Below, in pieces: positions 15,180-23,320 of a stretch of 46,445 nt of DNA. Source of the DNA: Eubacteriales bacterium (GTDB taxonomy: Bacteria; Bacillota; Clostridia; Christensenellales; Aristaeellaceae); the NCBI GenBank assembly GCA_028705775.1, contig JAQWCW010000023.1:1-46445 (forward strand), in the 5' to 3' direction. The notes under the pieces are model-generated. The model saw nothing but the letters and a program-made list of their open reading frames with translations. It had not been told where the DNA came from and made no database searches. The translations under genes were made by a program, and so were the position numbers. The stretch's first letter is position 1; each line of letters opens with the position of its first letter.

Positions 15180-15720
15180 AAAGCGAAAACGCGCCGGGGT
15201 ACGCCGTCGGGACGCGTCCGCCGGAAGGAGTAAGGCGCTAACCCTACACACACCGCCCCAAAGACGGCATTGCTCCTCGCCACGCCGCCGACCCGCCGCC
15301 TGCGCCCGCCGGGGCTGTGCCGCCGTTATATGCCGCCCGCCGCGCCGCCCGTACCGCGCCTGCCGGGGCGAACCGCCCGCCGTACCGCCGCGTTCGGGGC
15401 TATACGCCGCCACGCGCCGCCCGTACCGCGCCGCCGGGGCGTTTCCCTATATACGCGTCCACCGCCCACGTTCGGGGTTGTATGCCGCCCGTGCGCCCGC
15501 CACCGCGCCCGCGCCGGGGTACGCCGCTGGGGTACGCGCCCACCGGGGCAAAACGTCCGCCTGTGCCGGGGTACGCACCGCTCGCGCCCGCCGCCGTACC
15601 CGTCGGGGCTGTGCCGCCGGAGTACGCCGTCCGCCGCCCGTGTGCCGGGGAGAACCGCCGCCGCTCTGCCGCGCCGCCGGGGCTGTGCCGGGGAGGGGGG
15701 TGTGAATCCCTGCACCTCTT
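15180..15720. repeat. GC-rich degenerate tandem repeat, G-run rich
   Basis: About 540 bp dominated by CCGCC with a GGGG run every 15-45 bases (at least 13 runs on the plus strand, from the one near 15195 to 15690). Longer units recur: CGCGCCGCCCGTACCGCGCC at 15341 and 15413, and GGGGCTGTGCCG at 15311, 15605 and 15679. Units of roughly 72-85 bp are implied. Open frames exist on both strands only because stops are rare in such DNA; their products are Pro/Arg/Ala strings with no family look. It separates the amidoligase operon from fic and is possibly a structural or origin/transfer region. Confidence 0.6.
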
Positions 15721-15854
15721 CGGCTGGAGACCGCGGCCCCCTCTCGCGTGAATTTTCGCGTAATTCGGGGGAGGGGGTATCAGCACCCAAACGCAAAAAG
15801 CTGGACACAAAAAACGTGGTCTGGACAACGAAGCACATTTTTGCGTACAAAAAA

Positions 15855-15878
15855 AGCGCACAGCCGATGCTGCGCGCT
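15855..15878 (-). terminator. Terminator of the fic gene
   Basis: On the minus strand AGCGCGCAGC pairs with GCTGTGCGCT and is followed by TTTTTTT; 19 bases after the stop. Confidence 0.85.
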
Positions 15879-15897
15879 CATGTGAGCTATAACCTGT

Positions 15898-16890
15898 TTA
15901 CTTACGGATGTAGACCTGATTCCTGCTCGTTGGTTTATCCGGCAAGCCCATGATGATCAAGCCCGCCTCCAGCGCGGGATTGATATAGTTTTTGCGCAGG
16001 GTCTCTTTTGACTTAAGACCCAGCATCGCCATGATCCTTGCCGCTGTATAAGGTTCTTCATACTCCATAACATCAAGCATTCGCCTGACATACTCAGATA
16101 CAGAAGCCCCTTCAACGCTTGCTTGCGTCTTTGCGGCATCAAGCGTTTCATCGATCTTCGACAACATGAACTCAATGAATGCATCCGAGTTGCCCACACT
16201 ATGGCAGCGCGAGATCGCGTCATAATACGCGGTTTGAAACGCTTGAATCCGGCTTTCTATCGGCAGATATTGAAAGATTGGATTCCACTTTGCGAGCAGT
16301 GCTGTTTGCCATAAACGTGCCATACGTCCATTACCATCCGCAAAAGGATGGATGAACACAAACTCATAGTGAAAAACGGAGGAGAGAATGAGCGGATGCA
16401 CATCATTGGCGGCGGAACGCATCCACTGGAACAACGCGGCCATCTGATCGGGAACGAACCTCGCGGGAGGTGCCATGAAGATACATCGTTCTCCGTCAAA
16501 CACACCTTCCTCGCCACGGCGAAACGCGCCAGATTCATCGACTGTCAGGTGCGTCATGATTCCATGCATACGTTTGAGGTCGTCAAGAGAGAATGGGTCG
16601 AACTTGCCTAACTCATCGTATGCGCGGTAGGCATTTTTCACTTCCTGTATCTCCCGCTGGGGGCCAATAACAGTTCTGCCATCAATGACACCTCTGACAG
16701 CATCCAGTGATAAAGAATTCGCCTCGATGGCCAATGACGAGTGAATAGAGCGAATTCTATTGTTACGCCGCAGATGTGGCTTGGTCTCAAGCGCACGGTA
16801 ATTGCTGATTTGACCCAGCTTTTCCGAAATCTGAGACACGAGCGCGACCATGCGGTTTGAGATTGAAAACGGCGGTCTGTTCTTCTCCAT
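15898..16890 (-). CDS. Fic-domain protein (AMP transferase family) with wHTH tail
   Basis: A 330-residue protein. The Fic core motif HPFADGNGRMAR (residues ~182-193) contains the catalytic His, the acidic metal ligand and the phosphate-binding GNGR. An N-terminal segment SSLAIEANSLS fits the inhibitory-helix motif of class II Fic proteins ((S/T)xxxE(G/N), with Ala-Asn in place of Gly/Asn), which blocks ATP until relieved. The C-terminal ~70 residues (YTAARIMAMLGLKSKETLRK...) are a winged-helix-like domain common in chromosomal Fic proteins. It probably transfers AMP to a target protein; the target is unknown. Monocistronic, with promoter and terminator. No FicA-like antitoxin lies beside it. 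Confidence 0.9.
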   Translation of the reverse strand: MEKNRPPFSISNRMVALVSQISEKLGQISNYRALETKPHLRRNNRIRSIHSSLAIEANSLSLDAVRGVIDGRTVIGPQREIQEVKNAYRAYDELGKFDPFSLDDLKRMHGIMTHLTVDESGAFRRGEEGVFDGERCIFMAPPARFVPDQMAALFQWMRSAANDVHPLILSSVFHYEFVFIHPFADGNGRMARLWQTALLAKWNPIFQYLPIESRIQAFQTAYYDAISRCHSVGNSDAFIEFMLSKIDETLDAAKTQASVEGASVSEYVRRMLDVMEYEEPYTAARIMAMLGLKSKETLRKNYINPALEAGLIIMGLPDKPTSRNQVYIRK

Positions 16891-16916
16891 CAGGACACCT
16901 CACTTTCCATGTTCCT

Positions 16917-16945
16917 ATTATACCTGATAACGCGGCAAACATCAA
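16917..16945 (-). promoter_or_regulatory. Promoter of the fic gene
   Basis: TTGATG (complement at 16940-16945) and TATAAT (complement at 16917-16922) with a 17-base spacer, 26 bases before the start codon. Confidence 0.7.
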
Positions 16946-17012
16946 CGTCTTACTTATTATCTTGCGTATTATCTTCCCTTTGACTTGCACGAAAACGTGA
17001 TTGGAGGCACTT

Positions 17013-18272
17013 ATGAATACCACGATGAACCTACAGCGGATCGCTGTTGAGCGGCTCAAGCCCGCGAAGTACAATCCGCGAAAAGACCTCAAGCCCGGTG
17101 ACCCGGCCTACGAAAAGATCAAGCGCAGTCTGGACACCTTCGGTTATGTAGACCCGGTCATCTGGAATGAGGTGACCGGCAATATTGTCGGTGGTCACCA
17201 GCGCTACAAGGTGCTGGTCGCAGAAGGCATGACGGAGATCGACTGTGTGGTTGTCCATATTGAAAACCCGCAGGATGAAAAGGCACTGAACATCGCGCTC
17301 AATAAGGCTGTTGGCGAATGGGAGCCGAAAGCACTGGCCGACCTATTGCAAGACCTGCAGCTGTCCGGCTATGACGTTGGCGCGACCGGTTTTGATGCCG
17401 CCGAGGTGGATGACCTGTTCTCCAAAGTCCATGACAAGGACGTGAAGGATGATGGCTGCCAGATCGACCCGGACGCCCTCTCGCCCTTTGCCAAGACCGG
17501 TGATATCTGGACGTTAGGCAGACATCGCCTGATGTGCGGCGATGCCACCAGCGAGGAAAACCTGAATGCCCTGATGGGCAGCGTCAAGGCGAACCTCCTG
17601 CTGACCGATCCGCCCTACAACGTGGCCATCGTCGGTCGCACCGAGGACAAACTCACCATTCAGAACGACAGCATGGAGGATGGACAGTTTTATGAGTTCA
17701 TTCTGTCCGCTTTCCGAAACATCACGCCGCACTTGGCAGAGGGCGCATCCGCTTATATCTTTCATGCAGACACCGAAGGGCTGAATTTTCGTCGCGCCTT
17801 CAAGGAAGCCGGCTTCCACATCTCCGGCGTTTGCATTTGGGTGAAGAACACCATGGTGCTGGGGCGCTCGCCTTACCAGTGGCAGCATGAGCCTGTGCTG
17901 TACGGCTGGCTGCCCAACGGCAAGCACAAATGGTTTTCTGACCGTAAGCAGACCACGGTTTGGAAGTACGACCGTCCTACGCAGAGCCGCCTGCACCCGA
18001 CCATGAAGCCGATCCCATTGCTGGCTTACCCAATCAAGAACAGCTCCGCTCCGAACGGTGTGGTGCTGGACACATTCGGTGGCAGCGGCAGCACCCTCAT
18101 CGCCTGTGATGAAACGGATCGCATCTGTTACACCATGGAGCTTGACCCGAAGTATGCCTCGGTCATTGTTCAGCGGTATGTGGACAAGGTCGGCTCCGCT
18201 GCGGAAGTCAAGGTCAGCCGGGATGGTGTAGAGCTGACTTACGATGAAGTGATGGCGAACGCCAATATATAA
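17013..18272 (+). CDS. ParB-domain / beta-class DNA methyltransferase
   Basis: A 419-residue protein from ATG 17013, six bases after GGAGG. The N-terminal ~100 residues are a ParB/Sulfiredoxin-like domain (VERLKPAKYNPRKDLK, then GYVDPVIWNE and IVGGHQRYKVL). The C-terminal domain is an amino-methyltransferase with LLLTDPPYNVA (motif IV) before VLDTFGGSGSTLIAC (motif I), the beta-class order of N6-adenine or N4-cytosine enzymes. This architecture is common just upstream of terminases in Clostridia prophages, where it probably protects phage DNA or marks packaging. No restriction enzyme is encoded beside it. Appears full length. Confidence 0.9.
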   Translation: MNTTMNLQRIAVERLKPAKYNPRKDLKPGDPAYEKIKRSLDTFGYVDPVIWNEVTGNIVGGHQRYKVLVAEGMTEIDCVVVHIENPQDEKALNIALNKAVGEWEPKALADLLQDLQLSGYDVGATGFDAAEVDDLFSKVHDKDVKDDGCQIDPDALSPFAKTGDIWTLGRHRLMCGDATSEENLNALMGSVKANLLLTDPPYNVAIVGRTEDKLTIQNDSMEDGQFYEFILSAFRNITPHLAEGASAYIFHADTEGLNFRRAFKEAGFHISGVCIWVKNTMVLGRSPYQWQHEPVLYGWLPNGKHKWFSDRKQTTVWKYDRPTQSRLHPTMKPIPLLAYPIKNSSAPNGVVLDTFGGSGSTLIACDETDRICYTMELDPKYASVIVQRYVDKVGSAAEVKVSRDGVELTYDEVMANANI

Positions 18273-18305
18273 TGAAGCGAAATGCGAAAAAGGAGGTGAA
18301 TCCCC

Positions 18306-18788
18306 ATGGCCGTTCGAGGTCGAAAGCCTAAGCCGACCGCTCTCAAGCAGCTGGAAGGCAACCCCGGCAAGCGCCCGCTGAACACAAACGAGCCTGTGCC
18401 GCCCAAGGCTGCGCTCAAGTGTCCTACATGGCTGGAGCCGGAAGCGAAAAAGGAATGGAAGCGGCTTGCTCCATCTCTGGAGGCCATGGGCGTACTCACC
18501 ATGGCTGACCTGACGGCCTTTTCCGGGTACTGTCAGGCGTATGCCCGCTGGAAGGAAGTTGAGGAGTTCATCACCAAGCATGGCTCCATCTTCCGAACAC
18601 CCAGCGGGTATGTCCAGCAGGTGCCGCAGGTGTCCATTGCCCAGCAGAACCTCAAGATCATGCAGTCCTTCTGCTCGGAGTTTGGCCTGACTCCTGCCTG
18701 CCGCTCCCGTATCATCGCAGCGGGCGGCGGCAAGGATGACACGTATTCGGATGACCCTATGGAACAGCTGCTGAAGGGGGCGTGGTGA
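18306..18788 (+). CDS. Phage terminase small subunit, P27 family
   Basis: A 160-residue protein that recognises the packaging site and delivers DNA to the large subunit. AAAGGAGGTG lies upstream of the ATG. The start MAVRGRKPKPTALKQLEGNP is the signature of the P27/TerS_4 family (basic Arg/Lys/Pro DNA-binding arm). It is followed by PTWLEPEAKKEWKRLAPSLE and a helical oligomerisation core (DLTAFSGYCQAYARWKEVEE). It ends with the acidic DDPMEQLLKG tail. The large subunit begins 1 bp after its stop, so the two are co-translated. No counterpart exists at the damaged 2733 terminase. Confidence 0.9.
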   Translation: MAVRGRKPKPTALKQLEGNPGKRPLNTNEPVPPKAALKCPTWLEPEAKKEWKRLAPSLEAMGVLTMADLTAFSGYCQAYARWKEVEEFITKHGSIFRTPSGYVQQVPQVSIAQQNLKIMQSFCSEFGLTPACRSRIIAAGGGKDDTYSDDPMEQLLKGAW

Positions 18789-18789
18789 T

Positions 18790-20343
18790 ATGGCTTTTGA
18801 TGAGAAGAAAGCCGAGCGCGTGGTGCGTTTCATCGAATGTCTGAACCACACCAAGGGTGAGTTTCATGGCAAACCCTTCAAGCTGCTCCCATGGCAGGAC
18901 AGGATCATTCGAAACGTGTTTGGCACGATGCGGGATGACTATCCTGATCAGCGGCAATACACCACAGCTTACATCGAAATCCCCAAAAAGCAGGGCAAAA
19001 GTGAGCTTGGTGCAGCATTGGCGCTCAATATGCTAGTCAATGATGACGAGTGGAAAGCAGAGGTCTACTCCTGTGCCTCCGATCGTCAGCAGGCAGCTAT
19101 CGTATTCGATGTTGCTGTGGATATGGTGAAGCAGTCACCGGCGCTCAGCAAGCGGATCAAGATCATCCCCTCCATGAAACGGATGGTCTACCAGCCCACA
19201 GGCAGCATCTATCAGGTGCTGTCCTCCGAAGTTGCGACCAAACACGGTCTGAACGTCAGCGCCTGCATCTTCGATGAGCTGCACACCCAGCCCACCCGCG
19301 CCCTGTACGATGTCATGACCCAGGGTTCCGGTGACGCACGAAAACAGCCGCTCTGGTTTCTACTCACAACGGCTGGCACAGACCGCAACAGCATCTGCTG
19401 GGAAGTGCATCAGAAGGCGCTCGATCTGCTGGAAGGCCGCAAGCGTGACCCGCGTTTCTACCCGGTCATCTTCGGTCTGCCGGATGATGCGGACTGGCAG
19501 GATGAAGCGAACTGGTACAAGGCAAACCCCTCGCTGGACAAGACCATCTCCATCGAAAAGGTGCGCGATGCTTACCACAAGGCGCTGGAAACGCCTGCTG
19601 ACGAGAACATGTTCCGACAGCTGCGCCTGAACCAATGGGTGAAGCAGTCGGTTCGCTGGATGCCCATGGACAAGTGGGACGAATGCGGCGGGAACATCGA
19701 CATGCTGTCCCTGCAAGGCCGCGCCTGCTATGGTGGGCTTGACCTTTCCAGCACCTCTGACCTTACGACACTGGTGCTGGTGTTCCCACCCAGCGACCCG
19801 GAGGAGCCGTTCCTCGTGCTGCCGTTCTTCTGGCTACCGGAGGATACGCTTTCCCTCCGCGTCCGGCGTGACCATGTCATGTACGACGTGTGGGAACGCC
19901 AGCATCTGCTCATGACCACCGAGGGCAATGTGGTGCATTATGGCTTCATCGAGGCATTCATCTGCCAGCTGGCGGAGCGGTACAACATCCGCGAGATCGC
20001 CTATGACCGATGGAACGCCAGCATGATGGTACAGACCCTGCAGGATGATGGCTTTACCATGATCCCCTTCGGGCAGGGCTTCAAGGATATGTCCCCGCCC
20101 ACCAAGGAACTGATGCGCATCGTGCTGGAGCGCAAGCTCAATCACGGCGGTCATCCCGTCCTCCGCTGGAACATAGACAACGCCTTCGTCCGCACAGACC
20201 CTGCTGGAAATCTGAAAATCGACAAAGAGAAATCCACGGAGAAGGTGGACGGCGCAGTCGCTCTGGTCATGGCGCTGGATAGAGCCATGAAGAACATGAA
20301 CGGCGGCAGCGTCTACGACAGCCGTGGATTTCTTGTGATCTGA
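18790..20343 (+). CDS. Phage terminase large subunit, intact
   Basis: A 517-residue packaging motor. Walker A EIPKKQGKSE (63-72), Walker B ACIFDELH (158-165), coupling motif LLTTAGT (191-197) and the RNase H-like nuclease motif GGLDLSSTSDL (about 313-323) with later acidic residues near MALDRAMK are all present. Compared with the 447-residue copy at 2733 it retains the ~101 residues around Walker B that copy lacks. The start follows TerS by 1 bp. The C-terminus DPAGNLKIDKEKSTEKVDGA is typical of Terminase_1. It looks functional although the downstream portal is broken. Confidence 0.93.
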   Translation: MAFDEKKAERVVRFIECLNHTKGEFHGKPFKLLPWQDRIIRNVFGTMRDDYPDQRQYTTAYIEIPKKQGKSELGAALALNMLVNDDEWKAEVYSCASDRQQAAIVFDVAVDMVKQSPALSKRIKIIPSMKRMVYQPTGSIYQVLSSEVATKHGLNVSACIFDELHTQPTRALYDVMTQGSGDARKQPLWFLLTTAGTDRNSICWEVHQKALDLLEGRKRDPRFYPVIFGLPDDADWQDEANWYKANPSLDKTISIEKVRDAYHKALETPADENMFRQLRLNQWVKQSVRWMPMDKWDECGGNIDMLSLQGRACYGGLDLSSTSDLTTLVLVFPPSDPEEPFLVLPFFWLPEDTLSLRVRRDHVMYDVWERQHLLMTTEGNVVHYGFIEAFICQLAERYNIREIAYDRWNASMMVQTLQDDGFTMIPFGQGFKDMSPPTKELMRIVLERKLNHGGHPVLRWNIDNAFVRTDPAGNLKIDKEKSTEKVDGAVALVMALDRAMKNMNGGSVYDSRGFLVI

Positions 20344-20354
20344 GGTGATGGAAA

Positions 20355-20693
20355 ATGCCGAGAACCCCCAAACGCCCCTGCCGATACCCCGGATGCCCGA
20401 ACCTGTGCGAAAGCGGGGTGTACTGCGACGAGCATGCGCAGTATTCCTCTGATCGGCTGCGCGGCGGTGCTTATGTGCGCGGGTATGGCGCTGGATGGCG
20501 AAAAGCCCGTGCACGTTTCCTGCAGCAACACCCGCTGTGTGCGGAATGTCAGCGCACCGGCAAGCTGACCCCCGCCAGCGTTGTTGACCACATCGTGCCG
20601 CACCGGGGAGACCAGCAACTGTTCTGGGACGAGAAAAATTGGCAGCCCCTTTGCAAGGACTGCCATGATCGAAAAACGGGGAACGGGATGTGA
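20355..20693 (+). CDS. Phage HNH endonuclease
   Basis: A 112-residue HNH nuclease. The HNH core is VVDHIVPHRGDQQLFWDEKN, then WQPLCKDCHDRKT, with zinc knuckles CAECQ and CKDC; two further Cys pairs near the N-terminus (CRYPGCPNLCESGVYC) suggest a second metal site. Small HNH proteins next to HK97-type terminases are required for cos cleavage in characterised phages, which fits this position. It starts 11 bp after the terminase stop and ends 3 bp before the converging hicB stop. Confidence 0.9.
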   Translation: MPRTPKRPCRYPGCPNLCESGVYCDEHAQYSSDRLRGGAYVRGYGAGWRKARARFLQQHPLCAECQRTGKLTPASVVDHIVPHRGDQQLFWDEKNWQPLCKDCHDRKTGNGM

Positions 20694-20696
20694 TAT

Positions 20697-21071
20697 TCAT
20701 CTCTTTGTATTAGCAAAGGCGAGCGTATCGTTACGCGAAAGCAGGTACAAGCAATACTGGTTCATGCTGATGCCTTCACGACGCGAATGTTCCGCCAGAG
20801 TACGATGCAGCGACTTAGGAATCCGCAGTTTAAACTGACCGGAGTAATCTTCGATTTCGCTGGGCTCAGGGATATCATATCCGTCTTCCAGAGCAGCAAC
20901 CAGCCACTCGCGCTTAGCATCCTTTGCATTTGCCACAGCCTGTTCCAGTGTATCGCCAACGCTGATGCAACCTTTCAAGTCGGGAAAAGAAACGGCGAAG
21001 CCTCCTTCATCCTTGTCTTCGACCATTTCCATCTTGTAGGGAAGCTCGAGATAGTAATCAATGGTTTTCAA
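20697..21071 (-). CDS. hicB: HicB-family antitoxin
   Basis: A 124-residue protein. The natural start is TTG 21071, inside the end of hicA (14-bp overlap), giving MKTIDYYLELPYKMEMVEDK; no ATG fits. The N-terminal partial RNase H-like fold shows GGFAVSFPDLKGCISVGDTL, the HicB signature. The C-terminal part (QFKLRIPKSLHRTLAEHSRR, then SMNQYCLYLLS) is a ribbon-helix-helix DNA-binding domain, as in HicB antitoxins that repress their own operon. It neutralises the HicA mRNA interferase. The pair sits opposite to and between phage packaging genes, as a 'moron' insertion. Confidence 0.9.
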   Translation of the reverse strand: MKTIDYYLELPYKMEMVEDKDEGGFAVSFPDLKGCISVGDTLEQAVANAKDAKREWLVAALEDGYDIPEPSEIEDYSGQFKLRIPKSLHRTLAEHSRREGISMNQYCLYLLSRNDTLAFANTKR

Positions 21072-21312
21072 TGTTATTCGCCTCACTTTCCACAACATCA
21101 CGTACCAACATGACATAAACCTTCTTGATAGGTTCATGGCGAGGAATCGTTATCGGTGCACAGCCTGCTTTGCGAAACGTTGCATGACTGCTGCCGCTTC
21201 GGGGTGCTTTCATCTCGTAGCCGTAGCTTTCCAGTACTTTCCGCAGTTCATCAAAACGCAGATCGCCCGATAGCGATAGTATACGCTGCAATAGTTTGTC
21301 CCATACCGACAC
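21058..21312 (-). CDS. hicA: HicA-family mRNA interferase toxin
   Basis: An 84-residue protein from GTG 21312, chosen because AAGGGAGG lies upstream; longer readings have no site. The dsRBD-like HicA fold shows LRKVLESYGYEMKAPRSGSS, with the catalytic His in GSSHATFRK, and ends PITIPRHEPIKKVYV. HicA cleaves mRNA during stress until HicB rebinds. Toxin first, antitoxin second with overlapping genes is the usual order. The promoter lies between it and the portal gene. Its function on a prophage is probably stabilisation or phage exclusion; that is inference. Confidence 0.88.
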   Translation of the reverse strand: MSVWDKLLQRILSLSGDLRFDELRKVLESYGYEMKAPRSGSSHATFRKAGCAPITIPRHEPIKKVYVMLVRDVVESEANNIENH

Positions 21313-21335
21313 GCGAAAACCTCCCTTGCACAATT

Positions 21336-21365
21336 AGTATAGCATGGTGTCACCCGTGGTGTCAA
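21336..21365 (-). promoter_or_regulatory. hicAB promoter with direct-repeat operator
   Basis: On the minus strand TTGACA (complement 21360-21365) and an extended -10 TGCTATACT (core complement 21336-21341) with an 18-base spacer. Between them is the direct repeat TGACACC, five bases, TGACACC, a good candidate site for the HicB ribbon-helix-helix domain. Confidence 0.7.
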
Positions 21366-21383
21366 GACTGATCGGAGGTACTT

Positions 21384-22649
21384 ATGAAAATTCCATTCTT
21401 AGGTCGTTTCCATTCCCGTGACAAGCCCCAAAACGCTGTCAGCGCCGCCCCCACCTTCTACTTCGGCACCAGCGGCGCAGGCAAGAACGTCAACCCCAAG
21501 AATGCCGTGCAAGTGTCTGCTGTCTACGCCTGTGTGCGCGTGATCGCAGAAACCATCGCGTCTCTGCCGCTGAATGTGTTTGAAAGCACGGACACCGGCA
21601 GCGAAAAGGCCACAGGTCACCCGCTGTATCGGCTGCTCCATGACGAGCCGAACAGCGAGATGACCTCCTTCATCTGGCGGGAAACGATGCTGTCTCACCT
21701 GCTCTTGTGGGGGAACAGCTACTGCCAGATCATCCGCTCCGGGCGCAACCGGATCGTTGGGTTGTATCCGCTGCTGCCGGATCGCATGGAAGTGGACAGG
21801 GACAGCAAAGGCAGTCTGACATACACCTACACCACCACGGACGGCAAGCCTGTGGCGCTCAAGTCGGAAGATGTGCTGCATATTCCGGGGCTTGGTTTTG
21901 ATGGCATTGTTGGGTACAGCCCCATCGCGCTGGAGAAGAACGCTATCGGCCTTGGCATCGCTGCCGAGGAGTACGGCAGTCGGTTCTTCCAGAACGGTGC
22001 GCGGCCTTCGGGCATCCTGACACACCCCAATACGGTCAAAGACCCCAAGCGCCTGCGGGAAAGCTGGAATGCGGCCTATGGCGGCAGCGGGAACAGCGGC
22101 AAGGTCGCTATCCTCGAAGAGGCCATGACCTTCACGCCCATCAGCATGCCGAACAACGAGGCACAGTTTCTGGAGACGCGCAAGTTTCAGGTGGAGGAGA
22201 TCTGCCGCATCTTTCGTGTCCCGGCGCATCTCATCGGAGACCTTGACCACGCCACATTCAGTAACATCGAGCATATGAGCATCGATTTTGCCGTCCATAC
22301 CATCCGCCCATGGCTGGTTCGCATCGAACAGGCCATGAACCGCGCCCTCTTTCTCGATACGGAGAAGGGGCGCTTTTTTGTGCAGTTCAATCTGGACGGT
22401 CTGATGCGCGGTGACTACAAGAGCCGCATGGAGGGCTACGCCATCGCAAGGCAAAACGGCTGGATGAGCGCCAATGACATCCGGGAGTTGGAGAACATGA
22501 ACCCGCTGCCGGAGGAGGAAGGCGGCAGCGCCTACCTGATCAACGGCAACATGATCCCCATTACGCTGGCGGGGATCAACCTGCTGACCGCTGCCATGGC
22601 GGACATGAGCTTCACAATTTCAGTCAAGCGTTCTGGCAGAACCTATTGA
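21384..22649 (+). pseudogene. HK97-family portal protein, C-terminus cut off
   Basis: A homologue of the portal at 4093-5409, with AVQVSAVYACVRVIAETIAS, HPLYRLLHDEPNSEMTSF and RQNGWMSANDIRELENMNPL conserved; GGAGG precedes ATG 21384. Family sequence continues to YLINGNMIPITLAG (about nt 22570) and then ends in SFTISVKRSGRTY, which is the out-of-phase reading of a serine recombinase gene. Only a short tail may be lost, so the protein could still fold. All following head genes (protease, capsid) are absent. The junction lies near 22600. Confidence 0.8.
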
Positions 22650-23320
22650 ATTCACAAGGCAAAACCGGCGCATTGGGGAAGCCTTTCAGCAGCGCACACA
22701 TTCAGGCAACGCTCACGAACGAAAAGTATCTTGGCAATGCGATGCTGCAAAAGACCTTTGTGCGTGACCACTTAAGCAAACGCCGAGCGTTCAATCAAGG
22801 GGAGTTGCCGAAGTATTATGCAACCGAAACGCATCCGGCGATTATTGACGAAGAAACCTTTGAGGCGGCACAGGAGATCGTCCGTCAGCATGCCGAAGAA
22901 CGAAAGAATCGCGCAAGGCCCACGAAAAGCGAATTTACGTCCAAGATTCTTTGCCCATTCTGCGGTGAGCACTATAAGCGTGTAACCAACAATGGAACGA
23001 TTGGGTGGAACTGCAGAACGTATCAGGACAAAGGCAAGCGGTATTGTCATGGGAAGAAAATTCCCGAATCCATTTTGAAAGCCCTTGCTGCCGATGTTCT
23101 TGAGCTGCAATGTTACGAGCCTGCTGAAATGAAGGCCTGCATTGACCACATTGAAGTTCCGGCTGACAATCACCTGACCTTCTTTCTGAAAGATGGCCGT
23201 GTGATAGAACGCACATGGGCTGACCGCTCCCGTTCCGAGAGCTGGACACCGGCAATGAAAGAGAAAGCACACAAAAGCGCCTTGAAACGAAAGGAGTCAA
23301 AGTCATGCCAGCAAATGTGA
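22610..23320 (+). pseudogene. Large serine recombinase, C-terminal half only
   Basis: In-frame recombinase sequence begins near 22610 (FSQAFWQNLLNSQGKTGALG) and runs to the stop at 23320. It retains the recombinase domain block TNEKYLGNAMLQKTFVRDHL, the zinc ribbon (CPFCGEHYKRV...WNCRTY...CHGKKIPE) and the C-terminal beta block. The catalytic resolvase domain with its Ser is missing. It corresponds to the second half of the intact recombinase at 43545-44858, the first member of a tandem pair. Its end overlaps the start of the next recombinase by 16 bp. It cannot catalyse recombination alone. Confidence 0.85.

Noticed and set aside
15270-15953. Overlapping long open frames on both strands (227, 144, 174 and 153 residues)
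   Set aside because: Frames stay open because the DNA is GC-rich and poor in stops. Products are Pro/Arg/Ala strings, without ribosome-binding sites or family features.
17514-18854. A 446-residue minus-strand frame
   Set aside because: It shadows the methyltransferase and small terminase genes; no recognisable domain.
21399-22454. A 351-residue minus-strand frame
   Set aside because: It is the antisense of the portal gene, which has strong family similarity.
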